From the NCBI RefSeq assembly GCF_019668465.1, contig NZ_AP024828.1, positions 3,658,001 to 3,722,000 on the forward strand: a DNA stretch of 64,000 bases. The letters run 5' to 3'. The position numbers and the translations under genes were made by a program. The stretch is from Mycobacterium senriense (GTDB taxonomy: Bacteria > Actinomycetota > Actinomycetes > Mycobacteriales > Mycobacteriaceae). Below the pieces are notes generated by a model. The model was not told where the DNA came from. It saw nothing but the letters and a program-made list of their open reading frames with translations, and did not search any database. Below are positions 38,724-48,227 of the stretch, piece by piece (the stretch's first letter is position 1; each line of letters begins with the position of its first letter).

Positions 38724-40265
38724 GTGGTTCCTTCCGGGCCGGGCGTTCCGCCTTCCGGGCATGTCGATGTGCGCCTGGTGCCCGCGGCGTTGACCTGTTG
38801 GGCGGTGACTGCCGCCGGGATCTGGTGGCCGGCCGGCCGCCTCCTCGCCTGGTGCTGCCTCGCGCTCGTCGCCGCATCCGGTGCGTTGGCATGGCGCGCC
38901 GCGCACCGGCCCGGCCGAACCGCGCGGCTGCGGGCGCTCGGCGCCGGCCTGGCCGCGGTCGGCGTGGTGGGGGCGGGATATGGCTTCGCCATCGGGCTGC
39001 GCACCGACGCTGTGGTTCACCACCCGATCACCGCGGCGTTCGGCGGCAGCGCCGCGGTCACCGTCACGCCTACCGAGAGCCCGGTGTCGCTGGGCGCCGC
39101 CCGGTTGATGTTCAAGGCCTCCCTGCAACGTCTGCGCGAGGCCCAAACCTCGGGCCGGGTCGTGGTTTTCGCGCGTGCCTCGGACTTCGGCGCCGTGATG
39201 GTGGGCCAGCCGGTGCAGTTCACCGCGCGCATCACCCGCCCGGCCCGTCGCGACCTGACGGTCGCGGTGCTCAACGCGTCGGGCCGGCCGACCATGGGCA
39301 CCGCGAGCGCCGTGCAGCGCGCCGCGCACGGGGTGCGCAGCCGATTCGCCGCCGCCGTCCGCGACACGCTGCCCGGCGAGCAGGCGGCGATGCTGCCCGC
39401 GCTGGTGCTTGGCGACACCTCGGCGGTGCCGAGCGACACCAGCCGCGACTTTCGCGCGGCCGGGATGACGCACCTGATGGCCGTGTCGGGCGCCAACGTG
39501 ACGATCGTGTGCGCCGCGGTGCTGTTCTCGGCCCGGTTGATCGGTCCCCGCGCGGCGGTCGCCCTTGCCGCGCTGGCGCTGGTGGCCTCCGTCATCGTCG
39601 TGCAGCCGACGGCGAGTGTGGTGCGGGCGGCGGTGATGGCCGCCATCGCACTGGCGGGGATGCTGTCTTCGCGTCGGCGCCAAGCCATTCCGGCCCTGGC
39701 CGCCACCGTGCTGGTGCTGCTGGCCGTCGCCCCGGCGCTCGCCGTCGACGTGGGGTTCGCGCTGTCGGTGATCGCCACCGCCGCGCTGATCGTCGTCGCG
39801 CCGGTCTGGTCGCGGCGCCTGGTGGGGATGGGGTGGCCCAAGCCGCTAGCCGACGCGCTCGCCGTCGCCTGGGCCGCGCAGGTGGTGACCGCGCCTCTGG
39901 TGGCGGCGATCTCGGGCCGATTCAGTGTGGTCGCCGCGCTCGCCAACCTCGTGGTGGCCGCCGTGATCGCACCGATTACGGTGCTCGGCACCGCCGCGGC
40001 GGCGCTCTGCACGGTATGGCCGGCCGCCGCGCGGCTGCTGATCCGGTTCACCGGCCCCGAGTTGTGGTGGGTCGACCGGGTAGCCCGCTGTGCGGCCAAC
40101 CTGCCCGGCGCGACCCTGCCGGTCCCGGAGGGCATGCCCGGCACGCTGATCGTCGGCGGTGTCACGGTGCTGGCGATGGTGCTGTGGCGGTGGCGACCGT
40201 TCCGCCTCGCGGCCGCAGTGGCGGCGCTGGCCGGGCTGGCCTGGGCGCTGTCCGGGCTCGGGTAG
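38724..40265 (+). CDS. comEC: ComEC/Rec2-like membrane channel protein
   Basis: About 513 residues with roughly ten membrane helices. The competence-domain signature ALVLGDTSAVPSDTSRDF, then GMTHLMAVSGANVT, is clear. ComEC forms the DNA uptake channel in transformable bacteria. As in other mycobacteria the protein ends after the competence domain and lacks the C-terminal metallo-beta-lactamase domain of longer relatives. The GTG at 38724 is chosen because it follows the comEA stop by 5 bp and gives the length of Rv2414c. An upstream in-frame ATG at 38613 lies inside comEA. A GTG at 38769 is an alternative. Confidence 0.88.
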   Translation: MVPSGPGVPPSGHVDVRLVPAALTCWAVTAAGIWWPAGRLLAWCCLALVAASGALAWRAAHRPGRTARLRALGAGLAAVGVVGAGYGFAIGLRTDAVVHHPITAAFGGSAAVTVTPTESPVSLGAARLMFKASLQRLREAQTSGRVVVFARASDFGAVMVGQPVQFTARITRPARRDLTVAVLNASGRPTMGTASAVQRAAHGVRSRFAAAVRDTLPGEQAAMLPALVLGDTSAVPSDTSRDFRAAGMTHLMAVSGANVTIVCAAVLFSARLIGPRAAVALAALALVASVIVVQPTASVVRAAVMAAIALAGMLSSRRRQAIPALAATVLVLLAVAPALAVDVGFALSVIATAALIVVAPVWSRRLVGMGWPKPLADALAVAWAAQVVTAPLVAAISGRFSVVAALANLVVAAVIAPITVLGTAAAALCTVWPAAARLLIRFTGPELWWVDRVARCAANLPGATLPVPEGMPGTLIVGGVTVLAMVLWRWRPFRLAAAVAALAGLAWALSGLG

Positions 40266-40329
40266 GGCGGGTCGTCGTCTCGCCGGATCCCCGAGCGGCC
40301 TGGTCGGTGCGGCGTGACACCATCGTGGG

Positions 40330-41298
40330 GTGAGCGAGGTTTCGCCGTTGCACCTGGTCCTGGGAGACGAGGAACTGCTGGTCGAGCGGGCGGTGGCTGA
40401 TGTGCTGCGGTCGGCGCGGAAACGGGCAGGCACCGACGACGTTCCGGTCAACCGGATGCGGGCGGGCGACGTCAGCACGTATGAGCTCGCCGAGCTGCTG
40501 AGTCCGTCACTGTTCGCCGACGAGCGCATCGTGGTGCTGGAGGCCGCCGGCGAAGCGGGCAAAGACGCTGCCGCGGTGATTGTTTCGGCCGCCAACGACA
40601 TGCCGACGGGTGTGGTGCTGGTGGTGGTGCACTCGGGCGGTGGCCGGGCCAAGGCGCTGGCCACCGAGCTGCAGTCCCTCGGCGCCGAGGTGCATGCGTG
40701 CGCGCGGATCACCAAACTCAGCGAACGCATCGACTTCGTCCGCAAGGAGTTTCGCGGCCTGCGGGTCAAGGCCGACGAGGAGACGGTGACCGCGATGCTG
40801 GATTCGGTCGGTTCCGATCTGCGGGAGCTGGCCTCTGCCTGCTCGCAGTTGGTCGCCGACACCGGCGGGGTGGTTGACGCCGCCGCGGTGCGCCGATACC
40901 ACAGCGGCAAGGCCGAGGTGAAGGGGTTCGACATCGCGGACAAGGCGGTGGCCGGCGACATAGAGGGAGCCGCCGAGGCGCTGCGGTGGGCGATGATGCG
41001 GGGGGAGCCGCTGGTGGTGCTGGCCGATGCGCTGGCCGAGGCGATCCACACGATCGGCCGGGTCGGGCCCCTCTCGGGAGACCCCTACCGGCTGGCGTCG
41101 CAGCTCGGGATGCCGCCCTGGCGGGTGCAGAAGGCGCAGAAACAGGCCCGGCGTTGGTCGCGTGACTCGGTGGCGACGGCGATGAAGGTGGTCGCCGCGC
41201 TCAACGCGAACGTCAAGGGGGCGGTGGTGGACGCCGACTACGCCCTGGAATCCGCGGTCAGACAGGTCGCCGAACTAGCCGCCCAGCGCGGTCACTAG
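40330..41298 (+). CDS. holA: DNA polymerase III delta subunit
   Basis: 322 residues, Rv2413c type. HolA is the clamp-loader subunit that opens the beta sliding clamp. The N-terminus [20 protein letters not shown] and the C-terminal collar region ([18 protein letters not shown]) match the family. It starts at GTG 40330, 64 bp after comEC, and is the last gene of the plus-strand run. The next gene, rpsT, is convergent, leaving 28 bp containing GC-rich complementary stretches that may act as a terminator. Confidence 0.92.
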   Translation: MSEVSPLHLVLGDEELLVERAVADVLRSARKRAGTDDVPVNRMRAGDVSTYELAELLSPSLFADERIVVLEAAGEAGKDAAAVIVSAANDMPTGVVLVVVHSGGGRAKALATELQSLGAEVHACARITKLSERIDFVRKEFRGLRVKADEETVTAMLDSVGSDLRELASACSQLVADTGGVVDAAAVRRYHSGKAEVKGFDIADKAVAGDIEGAAEALRWAMMRGEPLVVLADALAEAIHTIGRVGPLSGDPYRLASQLGMPPWRVQKAQKQARRWSRDSVATAMKVVAALNANVKGAVVDADYALESAVRQVAELAAQRGH

Positions 41299-41326
41299 GG
41301 GCGGCCGGGCGTCGACCGGCAGGCCG

Positions 41327-41587
41327 TTAGATCTTGTTGAGGACGTGCGCCAGCGCCGACTTTTTGTTCGCGGCCTGGTTCTTGTGGATCACGCCCTTGC
41401 TGGCCGCCTTGTCCAGCTTGCGGTTGGTCGACACCAGCAGCTCGGCGGCCTTCTCCTTGTCGCCGGCGTGGGCGGCCTCGCGGAACGCGCGGACAGCGGT
41501 ACGCAGCGACGACTTCACCGACTTGTTGCGCAGGCGAGCGCGCTCGTTCGTCTTGTTGCGCTTCTGCTGCGACTTGATGTTGGCCAC
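41327..41587 (-). CDS. rpsT: 30S ribosomal protein S20
   Basis: 86 residues, highly basic. It starts [20 protein letters not shown] and ends ALAHVLNKI, as in actinobacterial S20. S20 binds 16S rRNA early in 30S assembly. Its strand is opposite to holA, as in M. tuberculosis. The upstream sequence holds an AAGGAACTCC Shine-Dalgarno region just before the ATG. It shares a 144-bp divergent gap with the ATP-grasp gene. Confidence 0.97.
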   Translation of the reverse strand: MANIKSQQKRNKTNERARLRNKSVKSSLRTAVRAFREAAHAGDKEKAAELLVSTNRKLDKAASKGVIHKNQAANKKSALAHVLNKI

Positions 41588-41668
41588 GCTGGAGTTCCTT
41601 CTTCGATTAGACGTTTTGTGGGTCGCCGGATATCACCACAGCGATTGCCCAGGTTATCAGTGAGTTAC

Positions 41669-41685
41669 GTTTTCTCCCAAAACGG
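41669..41685. promoter_or_regulatory. Perfect inverted repeat in the rpsT / ATP-grasp gap
   Basis: CGTTTT and AAAACG form a 6-bp perfect inverted repeat around CTCCC. It is AT-rich against a GC-rich background, lies 47 bp before the ATP-grasp gene start, and could be an operator for either divergent gene. Confidence 0.35.
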
Positions 41686-41731
41686 GAACACGTGGGCTGC
41701 CAGAACGTCGACCTGAGGCAGCATCTGAACA

Positions 41732-43429
41732 GTGAGTCTTACCAACCAGCTTGACGACAGCAAGCGGGGTTTTCGCGCTGCGCGTTCTGAGCGCATTTTC
41801 GGCGGCTACAACATGTCTTCGGACGCCTACGAGCTGGCGTTCGATGAGATGTTCGATGCCCAGGGCGCTGTGCGCGGCCCCTATAAGGGCATTTACGCCG
41901 AGCTTGCGCCGTCGGACGCCTCGGAACTGCAAGCTCGCGCCGAAGCGCTATCGCGCGCCTTCCTCGACCAGGGGATCACATTCTCGCTATCGGGCCAGGA
42001 AAGGCCGTTTCCGCTGGACCTGGTGCCGCGGGTCATCTCGGCCGCCGAGTGGGCCCGGTTGGAGCGCGGCATCACCCAGCGGGTCAGGGCGCTCGAGATG
42101 TATCTCGACGACGTCTACGGTGACCAGGAAATTCTGAACGACGGCGTCATCCCGCGCCGCCTGATCACCTCCTGCGAGCATTTCCACCGCCAGGCGATGG
42201 GCATCGTCCCGCCCAACGGCGTGCGGATCCACGTCGCCGGCATCGATCTGATCCGCGATGACAAGGGCGTCTGGCGTGTCCTCGAGGACAACCTGCGCTC
42301 GCCGTCGGGTGTGTCCTATGTCATGGAGAACCGGCGCACCATGGCCCGCGTCTTCCCGAACCTGTTCGCCACCCATCGGGTGCGCGCGGTCGACGATTAC
42401 GCCTCGCACCTGCTGCGGGCGCTGCGCAACTCCGCGGCCACCAACGAGGCCGACCCGACGGTGGTGGTGCTGACCCCGGGCGTCTACAACTCGGCCTATT
42501 TCGAGCATTCGCTGCTGGCCCGCCAGATGGGCGTCGAGCTGGTCGAGGGGCGCGACCTGTTCTGTCGCGACAACCAGGTGTACATGCGCACCACCGAGGG
42601 CGAGCGTCAGGTCGACGTCATCTACCGGCGCATCGACGACGCCTTCCTCGATCCGCTGCAGTTCCGCGCCGACTCGATGCTGGGCGTGGCTGGTCTGGTC
42701 AACGCGGCCCGCGCCGGCAACGTCTCCATCTCCAGCGCGATCGGCAACGGCGTCGGCGACGACAAACTCGTCTACACCTACGTCCCCACCATGATCGAGT
42801 ACTACTTGGGCGAGAAGCCACTGCTGGCCAACGTGGAGACGTTGCGCTGCTGGCTTGATGACGAGTGTGAAGAAGCGCTGGACCGCATCGACGAGCTGGT
42901 CATCAAGCCGGTGGAGGGGTCCGGCGGCTACGGCATCGTGTTCGGTCCGGAGGCCTCGGAGAAAGAGTTGGCCGCCATCTCCAAGAAGGTGCGCGACGAT
43001 CCGCGGAGCTGGATCGCGCAGCCGATGATGGAGCTTTCGACGGTGCCGACGCAGATCGGCAACACGCTGGCGCCCCGTTACGTGGATCTGCGGCCGTTCG
43101 CGGTCAACGACGGTGACGACGTGTGGGTGTTGCCCGGCGGGCTGAGCCGGGTGGCCCTGGTCGAGGGATCGCGGGTGGTCAACTCCAGCCAGGGCGGTGG
43201 CTCCAAGGACACCTGGGTGCTGGCGTCGCGGGCGGCGGCCGGTGACCATGAGCTCGAGGCGGCGGAGGTGGTGCGCTCGTTGCCGACGTCCATGCCGGAC
43301 CCGATGGTCGACGACACGCCGCGGCTGACGTCGGTGCCGCCTCAGCAGGCGCAGCCCACCGAACCGCCCCGGCGTGAGCAACTCGAGCAGCAACAGCAGC
43401 AAAGGGCGGTGGACGATGCTGGCACGTAA
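41732..43429 (+). CDS. Circularly permuted ATP-grasp protein
   Basis: 565 residues, Rv2411c type (COG2308). The conserved FDEMFDAQGAVRGPY start, the stretch RIHVAGIDLIRDDKGVWRVL, the EDNLRSPSGVSYVMENR block and VIKPVEGSGGYGIVFGP are ATP-grasp family features. Such proteins are predicted to form amide bonds. They travel with an alpha-E protein and a transglutaminase, which are exactly the next two genes, with overlaps. The C-terminal tail is Pro/Gln-rich and runs into the next gene. The GTG at 41732 is the longest start; an ATG at 41813 is possible because the conserved part begins there. Confidence 0.88.
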   Translation: MSLTNQLDDSKRGFRAARSERIFGGYNMSSDAYELAFDEMFDAQGAVRGPYKGIYAELAPSDASELQARAEALSRAFLDQGITFSLSGQERPFPLDLVPRVISAAEWARLERGITQRVRALEMYLDDVYGDQEILNDGVIPRRLITSCEHFHRQAMGIVPPNGVRIHVAGIDLIRDDKGVWRVLEDNLRSPSGVSYVMENRRTMARVFPNLFATHRVRAVDDYASHLLRALRNSAATNEADPTVVVLTPGVYNSAYFEHSLLARQMGVELVEGRDLFCRDNQVYMRTTEGERQVDVIYRRIDDAFLDPLQFRADSMLGVAGLVNAARAGNVSISSAIGNGVGDDKLVYTYVPTMIEYYLGEKPLLANVETLRCWLDDECEEALDRIDELVIKPVEGSGGYGIVFGPEASEKELAAISKKVRDDPRSWIAQPMMELSTVPTQIGNTLAPRYVDLRPFAVNDGDDVWVLPGGLSRVALVEGSRVVNSSQGGGSKDTWVLASRAAAGDHELEAAEVVRSLPTSMPDPMVDDTPRLTSVPPQQAQPTEPPRREQLEQQQQQRAVDDAGT

Positions 43430-44393
43430 TGCCGAGGCGCTCTACTGGATCGGCCGCTACGTCGAGCGCGCCGACGACACCGCACGCATCCTGGACGTCG
43501 CGCTGCACCAGTTGCTCGAGGATTCCAGTGTCGACCCCGACCAGGCGTCGCGCCTGTTGCTGCGGGTGCTCGGCATCGATCCGCCGGATCACGACCTGGA
43601 CGTGTGGTCGTTGACCGACCTGGTGGCCTACAGCACCAACGCGCAGGGCGGCTGCTCGATCGTCGACGCGATCACTTCGGCGCGGGAGAATGCGAAGTCG
43701 GCGCGCGAGGTGACCTCCAGCGAAATCTGGGAGTGCCTCAACACCACCTATCACGCCCTGTCCGAACGCGAGCGTGCCGCCAAACGCCTTGGGCCACATG
43801 ACTTCTTGTCGTTCATCGAACGCCGCGCGGCTATGTTCGCCGGCCTTGCCGACTCGACATTGTCCCGCGACGACGGTTACCGGTTCATGGTGCTGGGCCG
43901 GGCGATCGAACGAGTCGACATGACGGTGCGGCTGCTGCTGTCCCGGGTCGGGGACAGCGCCTCGTCCCCGGCGTGGGTGACGCTGCTGCGTTCGGCTGGC
44001 GCACACGACACCTACCTGCGGACCTACCGCGGTGTGCTGGACGCGGGCCGGGTGGTCGAATTCATGTTGCTGGACCGGCTCTTTCCGCGGTCGGTGTTCT
44101 ACTCGCTGCGGTTGGCCGAACACAACCTCGACGAATTGGTGCGCAACCGGCAGAGCCGGATCGGGGCCACCGCCGAGACGCAGCGGCTGCTCGGCCAGGC
44201 GCGCAGCGAGCTGGAATTCGTTCAGCCCGGCGTACTACTGGAATCGTTGGAGAGCCGCCTGGCGGGACTGCAGAGGACCTGCCGTGACGTCGGAGAAGCG
44301 TTGGCGCTGCAGTACTTCCACGTGACGCCCTGGGTGGCATGGTCGGATGCGGGCCAGCGTGCCCGACTGGTCAGCAGGAAAGGGGACGGCTGA
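43416..44393 (+). CDS. Alpha-E domain protein (DUF403)
   Basis: 325 residues, identical in length to Rv2410c. Nearly all helical, with the family opening MLARNAEALYWIGRYVERADD and the motif LGRAIERVDMTVRLLL. No enzymatic function has been established for the family. It is thought to work with the circularly permuted ATP-grasp protein encoded upstream (14-nt overlap) and the transglutaminase encoded downstream (1-nt overlap). The ATG at 43416 is preferred to an upstream in-frame GTG/ATG because the conserved start falls exactly there. Confidence 0.9.
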   Translation: MLARNAEALYWIGRYVERADDTARILDVALHQLLEDSSVDPDQASRLLLRVLGIDPPDHDLDVWSLTDLVAYSTNAQGGCSIVDAITSARENAKSAREVTSSEIWECLNTTYHALSERERAAKRLGPHDFLSFIERRAAMFAGLADSTLSRDDGYRFMVLGRAIERVDMTVRLLLSRVGDSASSPAWVTLLRSAGAHDTYLRTYRGVLDAGRVVEFMLLDRLFPRSVFYSLRLAEHNLDELVRNRQSRIGATAETQRLLGQARSELEFVQPGVLLESLESRLAGLQRTCRDVGEALALQYFHVTPWVAWSDAGQRARLVSRKGDG

Positions 44394-45232
44394 TGTGGCG
44401 GCTGCGGGTGGTGCACACCACGGGATACGCCTACCAGTCGCCGGTGACCGCCTCCTACAACGAGGCTCGGCTGACCCCGCGGTCGAACACCCGGCAGAAC
44501 GTCATCCTCAACCGCGTCGAGACCATCCCGGCGACGAGGTCCTATCGCTACATCGACTACTGGGGTACCGCGGTCACGGCGTTCGACCTGCACGCTCCCC
44601 ACACCGATCTCACGGTCATGTCATCCTCCGTCGTCGAAACCGAACGGGCCGAACCACTCTCGACGGAGGTGGGCTGGGGCGACCTGCAGTCGGAGGCCGT
44701 GCTCGATCGCTACGACGACCTGCTGCGCCCCACCGAGCACGCCCCGGCGAGCAAACGGGTGGCGTCCGTGGGCAAAAAGATCCGCAAGACCCACGAGCCG
44801 GCGGAAGCCGTTGTCGCCGCAGCCAATTGGGTGCGCAACGAACTCGAATACCTTCCCGGGACCACCAGCGTGGCCTCCTCGGGATTGGACGCGCTGAAAG
44901 AGGGCAAGGGCGTCTGCCAGGACTTCGTCCACCTGTCACTGATCTTGTTGCGCAGCATGGGAATTCCGGCGCATTACGTCTCGGGCTACCTGCATCCCAA
45001 ACGTGAAGCCGTCGTGGGGGACACCGTGGACGGGCGGAGCCACGCCTGGATCGAGGCGTGGACGGGAGCGTGGTGGAGCTATGACCCCACCAACGACACC
45101 GAGATCACCGAGCAGTACGTGGGCGTGGGCGCGGGTCGCGATTACGCCGACGTCTCCCCGTTGAAGGGCATCTACTCCGGGGAGGGCGCCACCGACCTCG
45201 ACGTCATCGTGGAGGTTACCCGGCTCGCCTAG
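44393..45232 (+). CDS. Transglutaminase-like cysteine protease-fold protein
   Basis: 279 residues, Rv2409c type. The N-terminal beta domain begins MWRLRVVHTTGYAYQSPV. The catalytic triad is visible as Cys in GKGVCQDFVH, His in RSHAWIEAW and Asp in YDPTND. Members of this bacterial family act as peptidases or amidases. Here it probably breaks or edits bonds formed by the ATP-grasp partner. The start overlaps the stop of the alpha-E gene (TGATG). The three genes form one operon. Confidence 0.9.
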   Translation: MWRLRVVHTTGYAYQSPVTASYNEARLTPRSNTRQNVILNRVETIPATRSYRYIDYWGTAVTAFDLHAPHTDLTVMSSSVVETERAEPLSTEVGWGDLQSEAVLDRYDDLLRPTEHAPASKRVASVGKKIRKTHEPAEAVVAAANWVRNELEYLPGTTSVASSGLDALKEGKGVCQDFVHLSLILLRSMGIPAHYVSGYLHPKREAVVGDTVDGRSHAWIEAWTGAWWSYDPTNDTEITEQYVGVGAGRDYADVSPLKGIYSGEGATDLDVIVEVTRLA

Positions 45233-45285
45233 CCGGGATGCAAAAGCCGTCCTCGGTGAGCCGGCGCGGCGATACCGTTGCAGGG

Positions 45286-45990
45286 ATGAACGATTCAGCC
45301 GCCGGCGGGGCCCGGCGCGACGCGATCCGCCCGAGGGGTGGCGGGTCGCCCCTGGCGGTGCTGTCCCTGGTCTGCATCGCGTTGCTCATCGGCGGCATCA
45401 CGATCGGGGTCGCCGTGGGCGGCGTCATGCCGTTGCCCTACGGGCCACCGAGCGCCGTCGTGGGCTACGTGCGCGCCCAGCCGACGGCCGTGCGCATCAT
45501 CGCGGTTGCGACGTTCGCCTCGTCGGTGCCGCTGGCGCTCTACGCGGCGGTCGCGGCTGCCCGGTTGCGCCGGCTCGGGGCCTGCGCCGGATCGATCGCG
45601 ATCACGCTGACCGGCGGCGCCCTGGCCGCCGGTGCGCTCGGCCTGGCCGGACTGCTGGGTTGGGCGTTGTCGGTACGGGACGTGGCGGCGAATGCGGCGG
45701 TAGTCAGGGCGCTGTACCTGCTGGTGTTTCTCACCGGCGGCCCGGGGCACATCGTGGCGCTGGGCCTGCTGGTCGGCGCCCTCGCGGCGCCCGGCAACAG
45801 ATTGCTGCCCCGACCGATCGTCTGGATCGGTGTGGCGACGGCCGCCCTCGCCGAAGCGACGACGGCGGTGCTGGTCTGGCCGGCGCTGGGCGTCATCCTG
45901 CCGATCGCGCGGGTACTGGCGCTGACCTGGCTGATGGTGGCAGCGGTTGCGCTATCCCCAGTGCTGCAACGAAATTCGACGGCCCGGTGA
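45286..45990 (+). CDS. Hypothetical integral membrane protein
   Basis: About 234 residues with five or six hydrophobic helices (for example LAVLSLVCIALLIGGITIGV and ALYLLVFLTGGPGHIVALGL). No family is recognised beyond a general membrane protein. An ATG at 45286, eight nt after a GCAGGG, is chosen over an in-frame GTG/ATG at 45238. The corresponding M. tuberculosis interval holds PE24 instead. The product ends 9 bp before the convergent metallo-beta-lactamase-fold gene. Confidence 0.7.
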   Translation: MNDSAAGGARRDAIRPRGGGSPLAVLSLVCIALLIGGITIGVAVGGVMPLPYGPPSAVVGYVRAQPTAVRIIAVATFASSVPLALYAAVAAARLRRLGACAGSIAITLTGGALAAGALGLAGLLGWALSVRDVAANAAVVRALYLLVFLTGGPGHIVALGLLVGALAAPGNRLLPRPIVWIGVATAALAEATTAVLVWPALGVILPIARVLALTWLMVAAVALSPVLQRNSTAR

Positions 45991-45999
45991 GCCGCGGCG

Positions 46000-46842
46000 T
46001 CACGAAGGCGCGTCGACCTGGACCCGGTGCAGGTCGTCACCGAGTTCGATGCGCCCACTGAACTGAGCGGCCGCCAGGGCCCGCCACTGTTCTTCCTGGC
46101 CGGGGACCAGTGCCGGCACGTAGTGCGTCATGACCAGGGTGCCCACCCCCGCGCGGGCCGCGGTGGCCGCCGCTTCCTCAACCGACGAGTGGTAGTCGCA
46201 GATGTCCTGCAGCCGCTGCTGGGGGATGTTGGCGACGACGTCCTTGCGGATCACGGTGTGCACCAGCGCGCCGGCACCCGCCGCCAATTCGTCCAGGCCG
46301 GCGCACGGGACGGTGTCGCCGGCGATCACCACCGAGGCGCCCTGGTAATCGATCCGAAAGCCGATGGTCGGGGCGACCGGCCGGTGATCGGTGGGACCTA
46401 CCCGGATTGCCACACCGTCGTGGTCCCATGCGGCGCCCTCGGTGTATTCGTGGACGTCCACCGCGGGCGGCTCATTGATGTCGCTGTGGTGGGCGATCCG
46501 GTAGCCGATGTCGTGCCGGAACGCGTTCAGCGTCGCCGCGACCGCCTCGGCGGTGCCGGGCGGTCCGATGATCGGAAGCGGCGCGGGTTCGGGGGTGAAG
46601 GTGCTGATCCACCGCGTGATGAGGACGTCGCCGAGGTCGCCGATGTGGTCGCTGTGCAGGTGGGTCAGCAGCAGGGCCGTCAAGCCGGCCGCGCCCACCC
46701 CGACCGCGGCCGCGCGCTGCAGCACGCCGCGCCCGCAATCGACCAGGAACGTCTGCCCGCCCGCGCGCACCAGCGTGGACGGTCCGGCTCGGTTCGGATC
46801 GGGGATCGGACTTCCGGTTCCCAGCAGCGTGACCTCGATCAT
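46000..46842 (-). CDS. Ribonuclease Z-like metallo-beta-lactamase-fold protein
   Basis: 280 residues, Rv2407 type. The metal-binding HLHSDHIGD motif, the start [20 protein letters not shown] and the later IAGDTVPC and MTHYVP segments match the RNase Z/arylsulfatase branch. It may process tRNA 3' ends or act as a hydrolase on another phosphodiester or sulfate ester; the fold alone cannot decide. The ATG at 46842 begins the conserved strand. An alternative TTG at 46857 would add five residues. Confidence 0.85.
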   Translation of the reverse strand: MIEVTLLGTGSPIPDPNRAGPSTLVRAGGQTFLVDCGRGVLQRAAAVGVGAAGLTALLLTHLHSDHIGDLGDVLITRWISTFTPEPAPLPIIGPPGTAEAVAATLNAFRHDIGYRIAHHSDINEPPAVDVHEYTEGAAWDHDGVAIRVGPTDHRPVAPTIGFRIDYQGASVVIAGDTVPCAGLDELAAGAGALVHTVIRKDVVANIPQQRLQDICDYHSSVEEAAATAARAGVGTLVMTHYVPALVPGQEEQWRALAAAQFSGRIELGDDLHRVQVDAPS

Positions 46843-47009
46843 GGGCCTATCTTGCAAGCCCGCGGTGGCCGTAGTGGCCCAATCGGCCGATCCGCGCGGC
46901 GTTCACCGTTTGGCAACGATCTGTTTGCAGGTTCTCTTAGTGGCTTTTCCGCCGCGCGAGTTAGCCGTAGCCTGATGTGAAGCGGATCACAACCCGGCTG
47001 GAGGCCTCG

Positions 47010-47438
47010 ATGCGGATAGCGGACGTCTTGCGGAACAAGGGCGCGGCGGTGGTGACCATCAACCCGGACGCGACGATTCGCGAGCTGCTCGCGGGGCTGA
47101 GCGAGCAAAATATCGGCGCCATGGTCGTGGTCGGCGACGAGGGCGTGGTCGGCATCGTGTCGGAGCGCGACGTCGTTCGCCAGCTGCACACCCACGGCGC
47201 CAGCGTGCTGTCCCGCCCGGTGTCCAAGATCATGACGTCGATGCTGGCCACGTGCACCAAGGCCGACGAGGTCGACGCGATCAGCGTGTTGATGACCAAG
47301 AACCGGGTGCGGCACGTGCCGGTGCTGGACGGCAAGAAGCTGATCGGCATCGTCAGCATCGGTGACGTGGTGAAGTCCCGGCTGGAAGAGCTCGAGGCCG
47401 AGCAGCAGCAGCTGCAGTCCTACATCACCCAGGGCTGA
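47010..47438 (+). CDS. CBS-domain protein
   Basis: 142 residues, identical in length to Rv2406c. It is made of two CBS motifs (residues about 8-60 and 75-130), including VGIVSERDVVRQL and LIGIVSIGDVVKSRLEELE. Such pairs bind adenine nucleotides and usually regulate a partner protein. Here the protein is free-standing. The ATG at 47010 is supported by a GGAGG 6 nt upstream; an in-frame GTG at 46977 is less likely. Upstream sequence to 46842 is a divergent gap with the metallo-beta-lactamase-fold gene. Confidence 0.9.
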   Translation: MRIADVLRNKGAAVVTINPDATIRELLAGLSEQNIGAMVVVGDEGVVGIVSERDVVRQLHTHGASVLSRPVSKIMTSMLATCTKADEVDAISVLMTKNRVRHVPVLDGKKLIGIVSIGDVVKSRLEELEAEQQQLQSYITQG

Positions 47439-47478
47439 GTGCGCGGCGGGGGCCAGCGCCACTCGCCTCGTCGGCGCA

Positions 47479-48081
47479 TTAGCGCCAGGAGTATTCGGCC
47501 CGCAGCCGGGCGGCGACCGCATCGAAGATCTCGCGATCCAGGATGGCGCCCTCGCGACGAATGCCCTCTTCGGGCACGTCGAGCACCCGGTCGAGCCGGA
47601 CCCAGCTTGGCCTGCCCTCGTAATCCCAAGGACCGGAACCGATTCCGATCCAGTCGTGATCCGCGGCGTGACGCTCCTGGCTGGATACCATCAGCCCCAG
47701 CAGGACGCTGCGGTCCCGTCCCACCACCAGGACGGGGCGGTCCTTACCTCGGGTGGGGTCGTCTTCGTAGACCACCCATGTCCAGACGATCTCGCCGGGA
47801 TCGGCCCGGCCGTCCAGGCTCGGCGCGTACACCAGCTTGCGAGCGCGATGCGCGGTCGGGAGGCTGCCGCTGGTCACCGGCCGGCCGGTGACGGGCGCCT
47901 CGGCGGGGGGCGGCGCGACCGCGGCGATGACGTTCGCGGTGATCCGCACGGCCTGCTGTAACTCGCGCAGCATGGTCTGGGAATTCTGCACCTGCCGGAC
48001 CAGCCGCGGAGCCCCGTTGAACACCAGATTCTCCGCGAACCGCTGGAACGTCTTCCACTGGGATTTCCGGGGAGACGGCAT
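47479..48081 (-). CDS. MazF/PemK-like protein (Rv2405 type)
   Basis: 200 residues. The C-terminal half carries the MazF/PemK-like signature PGEIVWTWVVYEDDPTRGKDRPVLVVG and the later conserved DHDWIGIG segment (given in part). The N-terminal 80 residues are basic and helical, an extension absent from ordinary MazF toxins. No small antitoxin gene is adjacent, so it may not be a toxin in function. The ATG at 48081 reads MPSPRKSQWKTFQRF; a longer in-frame start at 48204 overlaps the lepA leader. It is divergent from lepA. Confidence 0.75.
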   Translation of the reverse strand: MPSPRKSQWKTFQRFAENLVFNGAPRLVRQVQNSQTMLRELQQAVRITANVIAAVAPPPAEAPVTGRPVTSGSLPTAHRARKLVYAPSLDGRADPGEIVWTWVVYEDDPTRGKDRPVLVVGRDRSVLLGLMVSSQERHAADHDWIGIGSGPWDYEGRPSWVRLDRVLDVPEEGIRREGAILDREIFDAVAARLRAEYSWR

Positions 48082-48227
48082 ATTCGCAGCATAGACGCGA
48101 GCGGCGGACCGCGACTGTGTCCAAGTAGGTCGCGGCGGCCCTGTCTGGATACGCTGGACATACCCGCGAACCGGCCCGGAAACGGCCGCGACGCACCCCG
48201 TCAAGCTTCAGGCACCAGGAGATTCCC

